Assembly: GCA_905221605.1 (NCBI GenBank)
Contig: CAJNDS010002305.1
Location: 397,610-461,609, forward strand
DNA length: 64,000 bases
Reading direction: 5' to 3'
Origin: Symbiodinium natans
Lineage: Eukaryota > Sar > Dinophyceae > Suessiales > Symbiodiniaceae
This document shows positions 30,581-43,100 of the stretch, one piece after another. The notes under the pieces are model-generated. The model searched no databases. It saw only the letters and a list, made by a program, of their open reading frames with translations, and had not been told where the DNA came from. The first letter of the stretch is position 1, and every line of letters begins with the position of its first letter. Both the position numbers and the translations under genes were made by a program.

Positions 30581-31414
30581 AGGGTTTCCATGGATTCGAG
30601 GAACTCGAAGGTGCCCTCGTGCATCCGGCTTCCCATTTCCGTGGTCCTCTTCGTCGCAGGGCTGCTGATAGGAGCTTCCGGTGTTTGGGAGGAGGTTGCA
30701 GTTCAGACAACTGTGGGTACTTTGCTCAAAGCTTCGTAGTGACTCGTAGTGTGTGTGTGTGCGAGAAGTCATCACAGCTCTGACGGCTGTTGAGGAGTGG
30801 CATGGGGGCCGGCCTGCTCATGTAATAGTTTTTCGCAGCCCTATCGTCTTCCTCGCACCTCGGACCGATGCCAAAGCGTGGCGACTTTGTAGAGAACATC
30901 AAAGGCCGCCGAATTCTTCCAGAAGTGTGCGCTAAGGAGCACTCGGCCCCAGGTCTTCATGCAACTCATCAAACCTTGTACATTCCAAAAGTAGTATATA
31001 GGCCCGAGCACAGAGTCGTCCCACGCCCCAGGGACCGCTCCCAGCAAGTAGCAGTTTTCGGTATGACAGCACAGTTCAGGCTGTATGCGCCCTAATGCTT
31101 CTTCGCATATGAGTGACCACATACAGAATATCAACACAGCCTTGCGCAAGATTCAACATGAGAAAGCACCAAGCCTGAATCATGTTGTACGGGAATGTTA
31201 CAACTACTCACCCTAAACCCTAAACCTTGAACCCTACTCTCCAAAAGATCAGTTCTCTAAATGATGGTCCTTCTTTGGGGTGCCCGAAAAGATTAGGGGC
31301 CGCCTTATCATAGTAACCCCAAAAGGGACCATGTTTTGGAGAAGTGACTATCTGATGTCCTCAAATGTTGCTCTTGTTGAAGCAGGGCTGAGATGCCTTC
31401 CTCTTAGGTTTTTT
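30581..31414. other. No gene seen
   Basis: Unique DNA with a short CCCTAAA word group at 31,211-31,235 and an imperfect palindrome at 31,257-31,337 (GGTCCTTCTTTGGGGTG...CCCCAAAAGGGACC), probably a MITE relic. Confidence 0.4.
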
Positions 31415-31522
31415 GGTTTAGGGTTTAGGGTTTAGGGTTTAGGCTAAGGGTTTAGGGTTTAGGGTTTAGGGTTTAGGGTTTAGGGTTTAGGGTTTAGGGT
31501 TAGGGTTTAGGGTTTAGGGTTA
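31415..31522. repeat. TTTAGGG array
   Basis: About 14 heptamers with one TTAGGG hexamer and one TTTAGGC break. Confidence 0.96.
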
Positions 31523-31689
31523 AGTAAGTTTCAAAGGACACGCGTACCTTGGTATGAGTTCAATGTTGCAGACCTCTTTGGAGCATTATTTCGATTGTGG
31601 CATCTTTTGACAGGTCGTACGGTTTTACCAACAACGGTGTTCGAGAAAGGCGCTCCGCCAATCGACCGACGCATGTTCTCCCCATGTTC

Positions 31690-32640
31690 TCTGCAGGATA
31701 GTTGAGATGTATGAGCGCCAAACCTCCTCCTTTCACGCCTTCTGTACTTGTCTAATGCCTGGGAACTCTATTTTTACTGCAGCACGCTCAGCTCTGGAAT
31801 TTATGGGAGTCGGACTGTGCAGGGTATTATGGCCGGTTATAACTGTGCCACTTTTGTTGTTAAAGATTCTGGCCAACAACTTGACACTCACACAGACTAC
31901 GAGTCTGCGATACAGAGCAGTCCTCTCTCCCCCTACCTATTCTCCTTTGTCCGTACACCTGTTCCATGTCGTACAAGACCAGCAGCGTTTACCACATGGG
32001 GAAAGCTCAGGTGTTTGTTCACACTCCTCTTCCCTTATGGGTTATTGAATATGCAGATGTCACGGTACTTCTTTCCAGTTAGGCTGAGCATTTGCACAGA
32101 TTACTTCAGCTGGTTCAGCTCCACAAGCAGTCCCTCTCGGTGACTGCAAGTAAAATCACTTCTGGATGCTGCTTCCTCTAGTAGGAAATGCTTCATGTAT
32201 CGAGTTATCCTTGCGCCACCTTGCCAGTCACTCGCCATACCCACTCCGCCCCCTTAAACCCCTCTGAACAAAGTGTTCCCCCCCCCCCTCAAGTTAGACG
32301 TGACTCGATCCAGCATACAATCTATCCAAATGTATGCAATTCAATAGTACCACTCTGACACAATCCCAACTACTTGCGCGTACGGATTCCAGCCGCTTCA
32401 CGAACATTCGACGAGCCTTGAACATAAAGTCTTCTTGCGATCGTAGGGACATCTCAACCGGCAAAATTATTGCTCCAATGAATGTCTCGCTGACCTCGCA
32501 GACGAAGGAAGTAAATCTAAAGGTCACCCCTTTCAAATTTACTCACAAAATCGTCTTAAACTCCTCGGTCATATCATGCGGCATCCAGATTCTCTCGAAC
32601 GTAAATGCGTTTCTTTCAGGCCGCATGCCCCCGAAACCCT
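31690..32640 (+). pseudogene. Decayed LINE reverse transcriptase
   Basis: Successive frames give the signatures of a non-LTR reverse transcriptase: CATFVVKDSG near 31,838, SSPLSPYLFSFV near 31,915 (QGxPLSPYLF motif), EYADVTVLLS near 32,046 (YADD box with the last D lost to V) followed after a stop by AEHLHRLLQL, and RLKLLGHIMRHPDSLERK near 32,552. Frameshifts and stops separate them. Same strand as the host genes. Confidence 0.8.
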
Positions 32641-33184
32641 AAACCCTAAGCCCCTATCGGAGAAGCTCTGTCTCCAATTTTATTGGCCCAGAGCCCAATG
32701 CACCCAGTCCTCACAGAGGCCAAGCAAAGACGGACATGTGCAGTCAGGCTCCCTTCCCAGACCATACTGATACACATCATGCGTTTTTTCCCGACTTCTA
32801 CGCATGCAGAAAATCTTTCAAGGTCATTCCATCTCTTCTCTAGTGGATCTTGAATGATACAGGTTTCTTTCGGATTCTGTCTCCATTGGCTCATGATAGG
32901 GCACACATGTCTGCAGAAGTCATGTAGGCTTCCAAAAACATGGCTTCCTGCAGGCGTTGCATTTCTTAGTCCATCTTTTGCCATTGCTTTTTTGAGTTGT
33001 AAAAGGAGAGTCTGTCTTACTGACGGTGAGAGACATGCGACTTTGGCATTGAAACATGCCAAAGTGGTCCAACGGCAGCACAATGCAGTGTAGAGAGTTC
33101 AGAACCACAACAAGCTGCGCTTCCGATGTGAGAAAACTCCAAGAACGGACCTCCACTACCTCCATCGTCTGAGCGTCTTCAGCC
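32641..33184. other. Probable 3' remnant of the LINE
   Basis: No intact frame. Directly follows the RT relic and shows Arg/Lys-rich broken frames such as RPSKDGHVQSGS. The 145-codon - strand frame at 32,646-33,083 has no recognisable family and is likely antisense to the relic. Confidence 0.4.
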
Positions 33185-33298
33185 CTGGTAGCCAAGTGGC
33201 ACCCTTTTCCTTTTTTATTTTTGGTTCAAGGTTCCCTTATACAGTAACCAAACCCAAAAAGGGTGCCCTTATTATAACATGGTTACTGGGCTACCAAG
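33185..33298. mobile_element. MITE family A copy 1 (CTTGGTAGCCCAG...CTGGGCTACCAAG)
   Basis: Left end CTGGTAGCCAAGTGGCACCC, right end GGTTACTGGGCTACCAAG; interior GGTTCCCTTATACAGTAACC and AAAAAGGGTGCCCTTATTATAACATGG are shared with copies at 45,517, 60,963 and 62,411. Confidence 0.9.
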
Positions 33299-33429
33299 CA
33301 GTAGCTCCGGTGTGAGAGGAGTTTTTGTCGTGGACTACCTGGCAGAGAGGGTCAAAGACTCCTTCGTGTCAGAGCTAGTGGAAGGAGTCCTGCATCTCGG
33401 ATCTCCTTACAAGACCACTTTTTCATGAG

Positions 33430-33533
33430 GGCGTTTCCGAAATTCAGGGGTGCCTTAAAGGGGTCCTTGTTATACGGGAATCTTGCTATTTGGGGGGTCT
33501 ATAGTAGGGGCCCCCTTATGTTCGGAATCCCCT
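33430..33533. mobile_element. MITE, GGGGGTTTCCGAAA family, diverged copy
   Basis: Starts GGGCGTTTCCGAAATTCAGGGG and ends CCCCCTTATGTTCGGAATCCCC: inverted ends related to the elements at 19,820 and 45,848. Confidence 0.7.
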
Positions 33534-33600
33534 ATAGTATGGCGTGCGTTTCAGGACACCCGATGCAAGGCTGGTTTTGGGACGGATTTGCCTTCGGCCC

Positions 33601-33709
33601 CCCAAAGAGCCCAATACCCCTTAATTAAGGAATATCCCTTAAATCATAATGAGGATCCCGGTATTATTTACGCCATATTCCTTAATTCGGGGGTGTTGGG
33701 CTCTCTGGG
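33601..33709. mobile_element. MITE with CCCAAAGAGCCCAATACCCCTTAATT inverted ends
   Basis: Left end GAGCCCAATACCCCTTAATT and right end AATTCGGGGGTGTTGGGCTC are inverted. A relative is at 47,713-47,832. Confidence 0.85.
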
Positions 33710-33788
33710 TGGGTCTTTTTTTTTTTGACGAGTTGCTAAGGGCCATCTGCCCTGAAGCTAGCAAACCATCCCGGAGACGGCGCTCCTA

Positions 33789-33868
33789 CACCCTAAACCT
33801 TGAACCCTAAACCCTAAACCCTAAGCCTAAACCCTAAACCCTCAACCCTAAACCCTAAACCCTAAACC
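33789..33868. repeat. CCCTAAA array
   Basis: Eleven heptamers with a few variants, 178 nt upstream of the first recognised antiporter exon. Confidence 0.94.
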
Positions 33869-34045
33869 CTGCTCCCAACCCATGAGTGATGGGTATAAGA
33901 GCCCTGGACCTTCAGCCCCGAAATCCCAAGAAAGCACCTAAGAGCGGGCTTTTGCAGGGGAGGAAAAGGCGAACAACGCTATCTGAACTGTGGTTCCTCT
34001 CCTTCAACCTAAGACATTTGCAACACTTGCGCGATGCTTAGGCAG

Positions 34046-34120
34046 GCTGCCTGGTTCGAGCCCCATGCGCTCTTTTTCATCCTGCTGCCGCCCCTGCTTT
34101 TCGAGAGCTCGAGCAGCATG
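34046..34120 (+). CDS. Antiporter exon 1 (first seen)
   Basis: Acceptor CTTAGGCAG. Reads AAWFEPHALFFILLPPLLFE then SSSSM, the transmembrane segment with the family motif LPPLLFES. Donor not certain. Confidence 0.88.
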
Positions 34121-37100
34121 TCGTGGCTGCGTGGCCGCTCTGGAAACACCTTTCTACTAATATTTGCTGAAGGACCCCAGAAATAATCGTCCTATATGAC
34201 CCTTCATAAGGAAGAATATGTTTTTTTAGTTTTTTGGGGGGCTTCTTAAGCAGTTAGTAGTTTAAGTTTTCGATCCACCTAGCAAGCACACACAAGAAGC
34301 GCTGTGAATGTCACTAGGAGTTTGAAGAACAGCCTAGGCATGTGCTGAAGAAAGTACTTGCATCTCGGCTGCTAGAATGCTAGCTCGGCCATTTGTGGCC
34401 GTGGCTTTGGGAAGAAAGGATTGCGTATTGTTCACGAGACCAGCTGCAATGTAATGAACCATGAGAATGTAAGCAATCTACATCATTTCTGCATACCTGC
34501 CGTGGGCTATCACGATATATTGTGGAATCTAAACCCTAAACCCTAAACCCTAAACCCTAAACCCTAAACCCTAAACCCTAAACCCTAAACCCTAAACCCT
34601 AAACCCTAAACCCTAAACCCTAAACCCTAAACCCTAAACCCTAAACCCTAAACCCTACATCAGATCACAGAGGCTTCGGAGGGGTTCCTAGGGTGATAAG
34701 CTCTGCCTCACAACAAGTCGTTCGCACATGCGCGCCCGCTCGAGAAAAAAAGAAGAAGTACACACCCACTCGCACGCACACGCGCGCGTGCGCACGCACA
34801 CGAACAAACCACGGGCATCATCCCTCGAACTGTTGTCACGTGCTTCCACAGAGAGAGAGACTACGCCGGATGTTCATAGGTCGCGCGTTTGGGTTTCATG
34901 TTTCGCTTGGCCTTATTGTTCACAGGAGTTGTCAGGTAAGTCAGCCTAATAGTGTAGTCCTCGGCATTCGATAGAATCAGATGGTTTGGCGATTCATCCA
35001 TCACATCACCATGGGCACTTTGTCAGCACAATCGGCTGGAGCAAGACATAGAATCACACGGAGGCCCTTTGCCCCTCTAAGGGGTTGTCACGTGGTTTGC
35101 AAGCGCATGTCAAGTAAAATTCATAGAGAGTGCTCCCATCGACTTGACACGTCGACTGCAAATCATCCTGGTCACATGCACGCGTATGCGCGCACGCAGA
35201 CACTCACACTGTCGAACACACTTGATCTTTCGCAGGCAGTGTGTTTCGGCCGTCTGCAGGTGTCTTCCTACCTTCTGGCCTGGCCCGGCGTTTTGCTTAA
35301 CACCGCCCTGACGGGCGCGGCTGTCCGAGGGATCATCTTGGCCGCAATACACATGGATTTGGGGTATTTCCTGGACTCCGAAATTCTGAAGAATGCTATT
35401 GTTGCCATACAAGGGACAACCGCGTTCCAGAGACCTAAAAGCCTAAAGGGCCTTGGGCCTGAGTTCGGTTTGGGGTTGTTCTGTGTATGAGGATGCAACA
35501 GGCGCCTGTCGCGTGAACATGCTGGCATGAGGACAGTGTCTGAGACTAAGACGAAGGCGAATGGCACCCTTACCCTGAGGGTCCATGTACCTAAATAGGG
35601 AGTACTTGGGCCTTAACGTACCTCCTATACAGGGAGTTTAAGGGCCAAGTATTCCCTATTTAGATACATGGACCCTTAGGGTTAGCTAGGCATTGCTAAC
35701 AAGATCGTTTTCCCTCAATGATGGCCAGCACCGGTCACCCCCAAAGATCCGTTGCTCTTGCTTGATGCCCAGGATTGTTCAAATCCACAACCAGCCACCC
35801 TCCTGGGAGTCGTCCTTTCTTCTGGGTGCCTCCGGGAAAGGTGAGATTGCGTGTCCATTGTGTGTGTTTGGTCGATTGGAAGAGCTTACGTTGTACGACT
35901 TTGGTCCTCTGACTGTACGGCTGATGCGAGCTGACGTCGAGCATGAAGAAGGGCTGTTCTTCGAAGTTGATGGTTCGACAAACAGGAGGGAACATACCGC
36001 TTCAGATGTCGCAGCACGTGATGGCGCGTATCAATACTTGTATGTGCCTGTACATACTTCAAGCATCCGTCTGCCAGTTGCGTTTCAGAAGAGTGAACAA
36101 CCCAAGGCCTACTTTAAACCCTAAACCCTAAACGCTAAACCTTAAACCCTATACCCTAAACCCTTAACCCTTAACCCTAAACCCTAAACCCTAAACCCTA
36201 AACCTGAGGTGCTGTCTTGTCGGCCACAGATCCGGTGGCCGTGGTCGCGGCTCTGAAGCGGCTTGGAAGCCAAGGGGATTCGGAGGTCTTAATTTAGTGC
36301 TTTAGGGTTTAGGGTTTAGGGTTTAGGGTTCAGAAAGTCGCCGCTTGGCCACGTCAGCCGCTTGCCTACTTGTTAAGGGTTACGGTTAAGGGCAGTTCCG
36401 GTTGTGCTTGTTGGTGAACAACCAACAGTGTGTGGGCATCACTGTTCCACACGATGCTCTTCTGATCATTGCATGCTGCACCTGCGAAGAAACATGAGGG
36501 GCAGCAAGAGTAGGCTTCGGCCATGAACCCAAACCTCCATGAACTGTCCATCGGAAAATGCAACATCATGTACTCAGGGTTCTTGCAATGTTGCGTCGAC
36601 ATCATTTACTCCCTCAAGCTACCCATAGCTAAGGAAACTTGTGGGATTCTTTGGGGCCTGGTCCAGGAATACTCGGCGAAGATTCTCTGCGGATTCTCTG
36701 GGAGACCCGAACTAGAGACCCGGGCTAGAAGCATGGCGGCCTCACAGCGAGAGATGGCGAGGGTGGGCTGGGGCGATGTCCACTAAACAAGGGGCTCTTC
36801 TGACCATTTCATGCTTTTGGAATTCAAGCAGTTCGGATATGAAACCTCAATGCGTCTCAATGGAATCTCCTTGAAAGTCTCCTGGTCTTACGAATACGAA
36901 TGCAATGTCCATGTCCGAAATCCCCCAGCATCAGGCCTCTACACCTAAATGGAGCTTTTCGCCCCAGGCATGGTGACGAAATCAATACTCATGCTAAGCC
37001 CCAAACTCCCGAAACCCAGAGCAAGTTCAGACCCTGATGGAGTTTCGGTTCCGGGGCCTCCTGCGCTCCAGACTCACTGGACATTCTAAGCCCTAAACCC

Positions 37101-40100
37101 TAAGCCCTCAGCCCCAAACCCCTAAGCCCTCAGCCCTAAACCCTATTCAGTCAGGACCCTGGGTGCACCAGCGAAGCTGAGCACGTTGGTAGACGGAGAG
37201 CGCCTGGATTGGACTAGGGCTTGGGACTGAGTTCTGAGGAGGAGTTGGCTCGAAAAGTGCGGGCGTTTAAGATTTAGGGTTCAGGGTTGAGGGTTTAGGG
37301 TTTAAGGTACTGAGTTGGAGTTTAGGGTTTAGGGTACTGAGTTGGGAGTTCTTGGTTTATGACCGACTTTATCGATGTCGTCGTTCATGCTGCAGGTTTG
37401 TCTCACGCAACACACTCCTTCCTCAGGCACGCTGAATCAAGATAAGTCAAGTTTTCCCAGGGGCCCAGGACCTGTAGTCAGCCAATGCTTGAACGGTGTG
37501 ACCGTGCATGTGTAGCTGAGCTAATTTTGTTCTTTTGCTGACGGCTCCAAAAAAAGTGGAAAAACGCAACACGCGGATGCCTACCCACAGTCTCTGACTC
37601 TCTCTCTCTCTGCCTTCATCCCTGGATCTTACAATGTGCCAGGCATATGTCCCAGGCTTAGAGCTGTAGCTGTCTCCACAACTGATTGGCAAAGTGTTGC
37701 CATGCTGGCGAGTCCTCTTCAAGGTTCGGGAGGTTTTTTCGGAGATGGGGTTTCAGCCTGGTTTCGGAGTTGTGGATCAAACGGCTCAAAGCCCTCTGGA
37801 AGCCCTTAGGAGCCTGGTCAACGATGGCTCCGCCGTGGTGGTAACTTACGTTTTCATGGAGCGCCTGAGCTTGCTTGATTGTGATGCAGGGTTTAGGGTT
37901 TAGGGTTTAGGGTTTAGGGTTTAGGGTTTAGGGTTTAGGGCAAAAAAGCCCTCAACCTTGTTGATCCTGCGTCCCAGCCCTAGCGTCCAGCTAGCTAGAC
38001 CCTTGCCCCTAAACCCCGAGCTTTTTCTCAAAGAGTTGCTTAGAAAGAACAAGGTAACTGGATTCAGCGTGAGTGATTGATCAACACAACTGAGCCCTCA
38101 GCACACCTGCCCTCATGCGAAATACTTCTAGATGCCGAAGGGTTGCCCCCAAAGCCTAGAAACCCTTGTCGTGAACCCCCAACATTCTTGCTTTCACCAA
38201 ACCCAACATCCCGCGAACCGGGCAGTTCTGAAGCCAATGCACCTCTAAATGGAGAACGTTCCCACCCTAAACCCTAAACCCTAAACCCTAAACCCTAAAC
38301 CCTAAACCCTAAACCCTAAACAGTAAACCCTAAACCCTAAACCCTAAACCCTAAACCCTAAACCCTAAACCCTAAACCCTAAACCCCATCCGACTCAGAA
38401 GGAGTAGGCAGATGCCAACTAGAGCAGGTGACAAGCCCTGGGCCGAATCAAACACGGCTGCTTCCGAATCCTTAATGTTGGTTAGCAGGGAATGAGGGAA
38501 TCAGGACCCTACACATACCCTTTAAGGGATTATATACATACCCTTTACGGGATTATATATATACCCTTTAAGGGAATCTATATACCCTCTAAGGGATTAT
38601 ATATACCCTTTAAGGGATTAGATAGGGTTACCCTCATTCCCCCCATTCCCTACGAACCAACAGTAAGACACACCCTCGCTCGCTGGAGGTGGGTCATGGG
38701 CTCCCTGGCCCCGGCATCCGAGAAGTGTCTCAATCTCAATAATCTTCACCAAACCCTAAACCCTAAACCCTAAACCCTAAACCCTAAACCCTAAACCCTA
38801 AACCCTAAACCCTAAACCCTAAACCCTAAAACCCAAACTTTACCCTAAACCCTAAACCCTAAACCCTAAACGAGGGTGATCTTCTAGCACCAGCAGCGGC
38901 TTCAGGAGGGGCTTCAGGATGAATTGGTAAAAAGTAGGCTCGTTTCGTTTTTGACTCTACAATTTAACCCACCCCGCTCACCCCTGCCCGAACTGCGCGG
39001 ATCCCGACGAAACTCCGGCCCAGTATTGGGATCTTTGCAAGTTAGGGGTCCATGCAGATGCTGCATGAGCATTAGGACCTGCCTGAAAAGCAAACCCTAC
39101 AACTAGCCAAGGTACTGCCCAACCTCGCCGCCGGCCATCCCGTGCGCGCCGCGTTTGTCAATACTTGGGCCGCAGGTTGTGCACTCGAGCTGGAGGATGT
39201 ATATAGTTGGGGTTGGTGCTGAGCTTGCAGATCGGGTTCATAAGAGGTGTCATGTAGCGTATGTTTTTTTTTTGCGCAGGCCTCCAGAGCCTGATCGGGA
39301 TGCGCTGAGACACCCTTGCCCAGGTGCTGCAGTACTTCGCCCAGGTCGCCTGCGGCCGGTCGCAAAATGGAGGAGGTATGGTCGTTTTCCTCATTTGCTG
39401 CTTTTTGCTGTGTTCTTGCTTACCTGTGACCACAAACCCCAAGGCCAAAGAGGCGCGGAAAGTTGCGAGCCCTAATCTTTAAGTCGAGGCAGTACTTGGA
39501 AGAGGTGGCAGAGTCGAAAAGGAAACCTACACCCGAAAATTAACAAGTCAGCGTGGCAAGTCCTAACTCTCCAAGTGGGACTGGCAAGCCCCTAAGGCAT
39601 GTTTGAAGGGGTGAGGAAGGGAGGCCTGTACAATCAAGCGCGCTTCGGTTTCGGCTTCGGAGAAGTCTCTGTTAATGTTGCCATCATGTCAAAATAAGAG
39701 GATGCACACACAAGTTCGGCCACTTAACTTGTCTTGGGCGTCGGTCTTTGTCTTAACTGTCGAGATGAGTCTTCCTGCCTAGACAGCTTCATGAGTGACC
39801 ACGGACAAAGGCCACAGGATATCTAGGAATCCGCACAGCCAGGCTTCTTAGGGGCACAGGATTCCTTCTCGGATTGTGTCATAGAGCAGGCATGCTCCAT
39901 GGGGCCAATAGACTTGAAACCAAACCTGTTTTTCCACCAGGAGGCCACTGAGCCAGGAGCCCTATGAAATCAGACCCCAAAACCTGCAAACGCAAGACTT
40001 TGATGGGAATCTGCTAACCTGCATGGGCTATTATGACCCTACAACCTCGTAAAATGCCCTTTATAGGGTTGGTTAGGGGGATTATACGGCCTAATAGAAG

Positions 40101-43100
40101 ATGCTGGAAACCTGCCTATGCTTCCTGCAAGCTGAGGTGGGGGCACTCTGATTGGCATAGCGGCCGGGTGGTTGCTTTACGCCTGGCTTCTCACGGCCAC
40201 TCTTCCCCGGTAGAAGCCCTTTTCTAGGTCCTAGGTATCGAATTGGGATGATTTTTAACTTTCCTTATTGTTTAAGATGGAGCCCGAAATATACATGATT
40301 TTGGGGATTGTTGAAATCGACACCTCGTTCTCCCCTTTGCGAAGCAACTTCAAGCAAGTAATTGAAGGTTTCGGGGTCCAGGGCATGGGGTCCATGGGGC
40401 CGCCCCAAAACTTGAACAAACCACATTTGCGAAGTTCTGTTACGTCAGCCCCCCGAGCTGCAAAAAAGTCCGCAGCCCTGCTGTGCTGGCAAGGTTCGCT
40501 CGCAGCATGTCCTCATGCAGACAACTTCGATTCTGGCTGCTTTGGCGGTGTTTCACTGCAGGTGATGGGGTGTCAAGGTCGCTGCTTCATGGGTTCAACC
40601 ATAGGTTTAAGATAGTGGAGCAACTGCAGAAAGCAGCAAGCGTTTGCAGCCTTTTGTGCTTAAAGGGCTGAGGGCTATGGAAGCGTTTTTGCCAGAAGAG
40701 TCCATCAGAATCCCCCGAAAGTTTCGGAGGCCCGTGTGCCGATTGGTGCAGTTTTGGTTGCTCGTGGGTACTCCCCAAAATCGGAATGCCCCTAAATACT
40801 AGAATCCTGATTATGGGTGGGGAACCGCAGATCTCGATGGGCATCTGGTGACTTCTATTCTAAGCAGCCTGTTTTTTGCTACTCGGCCTTCTTCAGGTTG
40901 TGGTCTATGCCACCTGCTTCATTGCAGAAGGCTGGGAAGTTCAACCCCCACGCCCTCATCCCAACCCCGTTTGCAGCACTAAGGATTCCAGGTATGTAGG
41001 GATGAAGTTCTCTAAGCTTTTCAATCCCTAGGAAGGGGGGTGCAAGAAGCCTGTTGCAAGGCTTGGAAACGTCCGGCGTGCTGGCGACCGTTTCGCTGGG
41101 CATCACCTCCACTTTCACCGCGTCTTAGCAGCCGTTAGGGTTTGGGGTTTAGGGTTTAGGGTTTAAGGTTTAGGGTTTAGGGTTTAGGGTTTGGGGCTTA
41201 AGGCAAGATGCGAAGCTTCATAGTGACAGGATGCCAGAGATTGTTTCATCGCGCAGAACACAAGCAGCGCAATACTTGCATGATTCCAATAATTGAATTT
41301 CAACTGGCAAGAGTTAAACCCTAAACCCTAAACCCTAAACCCTAAAGCTCAGCAGGTTCCCATGGTGCGCTCGGTGGGTTCAAGCTGCACAAGTCGTTCT
41401 GTAGGATGATCCAGGACGGGCTATTGTACTCTATAACCCTTTAAAAAGGCCCTGTATACATTTAATTATGGGGATTAGAGGGTCGAATAGCCCATCCTGG
41501 ATGGCTGCGGGACGTGGCGAGGCTATGTCGATTCCTGGAGACCGACCGAAGGCAAACAAGAAGGGAAGAGGGCACACGAAGGCAGTATGTCTTCCCTCCG
41601 GAGAGGGCTGTGAAAGACATCAGTGGCCCCCCGAAGTGTTCGCGTCCGAAACCCAAGCAACAACACACGCTGGGACTTGTGATTGCTTGGCAAGACGGCA
41701 AACTCAGAAGGATCCAGGGGGGTGCAAGGGTTTTGCTTCCACATGATGAAACTGCGCAGCTTCCTGTCGTCACCCCCTCTGCTCTCTCCTGTTGCGTCTC
41801 TCTCGCCTCCCTGCCACCTCCCCCGCTTCCACCTTCACTACTTTGATGCTGACTGTCCCTTTGTCCCCTGCTCTTTCTGCCTCACGTTTCCCCACCCTCT
41901 CGCCCTGCCTTCCGCGCCCCTTGCTTGCGCTCCATCAGTGCAGCGTGGTCTCTGAGCGTCGAGGTTCCCCATGAGAAGCTGTCCTTCCACACTGCCCAGC
42001 AGCCTTGGGTCCCTCTTGCGGCCACCTTTCCCCTGCGGCTTACCTCTGCGTGTGGCGCCGCCCCCGGCGTCCTTACGCTGTCTGCACTTCCCTTCCTTCC
42101 TCCTGCTTTGTCCTTTGCAATACCAGGCCCTCTCAGCATCTCCTGCATCACGGTGAAGTTGAACTTTCCGAGCTTATACTTGCAGGAAGCATGATTGAAA
42201 GGCCTCACTCACAAATCCAAGCACGCCGCAGTAACCGTTGACCAGCTTCTGCATGCACCCCAATCAAGCCGACAGTTTGAGCAAATCTCGAACCCCAAAG
42301 CCTCCCAAAGTGTTCACGGCAGAGGTGGGAAAGGCGATCGGGCACGAGGGGCGTCATGCACACCACATGGTCCTGAACCAGGGCCCCTTCGGCGGCACGA
42401 TTCATTCCCTGACAGGACCCGAAGCAAGACTCACGGGGATTCTGAGCTTGTTGAATCCCCCCCCCCCCCGTTTGGGTACTTCGGTTTTGGGCCAGTTTGT
42501 TGCGACCGTGTTGAAGGGGGGATCGTTTCGAGGTCTCGGCCACTGAATGCCACCGCACATCGATGCATGGGTTCAGGGCTGAAAAAGGGCTTGGAGTTGC
42601 GCCTGTATCACGCAAAGAGAGGCCCTCCTAGCATCTGCAACCGGAGCCTTTTGAAACCACTTGAAACCCTAAAATGAGGTCTAGACCCAGGCTAGTCCAG
42701 TGCCACAGATAGCTCACGTTCAGGAAGCCGGGGACCGGCACAGATCTGTCAGGGAATTGTTTGGTTCCCATGCAGCCTCAACCAAGTTGCATACCTCAGC
42801 AACCAGATCATCTTCTTCATCGCGGGCAGCGTGGTTGTGTGAGAATGTCATAGGGCAGATGTTGCATGTCTGAGATGGATAACCAGCTCCACGAAGATTC
42901 CCAAGAGCGATCGATCCTAGGCCCATTTTGAGCTTTTCGAAGGTGCTCAGGGATGTGTTTTGGCTTCAGGGGGTGCGGCGCCGAGTTGCCTATTCGGATT
43001 AACTAGGATACATTCAATAACAACGAATTCACTCACTCTTCACTCTTTGTCTACCAATTGCTTAAGAACCCTGCCAAAAAAATAGTTTGCTTCGAACATC

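Noticed and set aside
32646-33083. 145-codon - strand frame
   Set aside because: Lies antisense to the downstream part of a LINE relic and matches no family.
41462-42677. Cluster of long overlapping frames on both strands
   Set aside because: GC-rich DNA with low stop frequency; no motif, no consistent strand, no splice-linked continuity with the antiporter.
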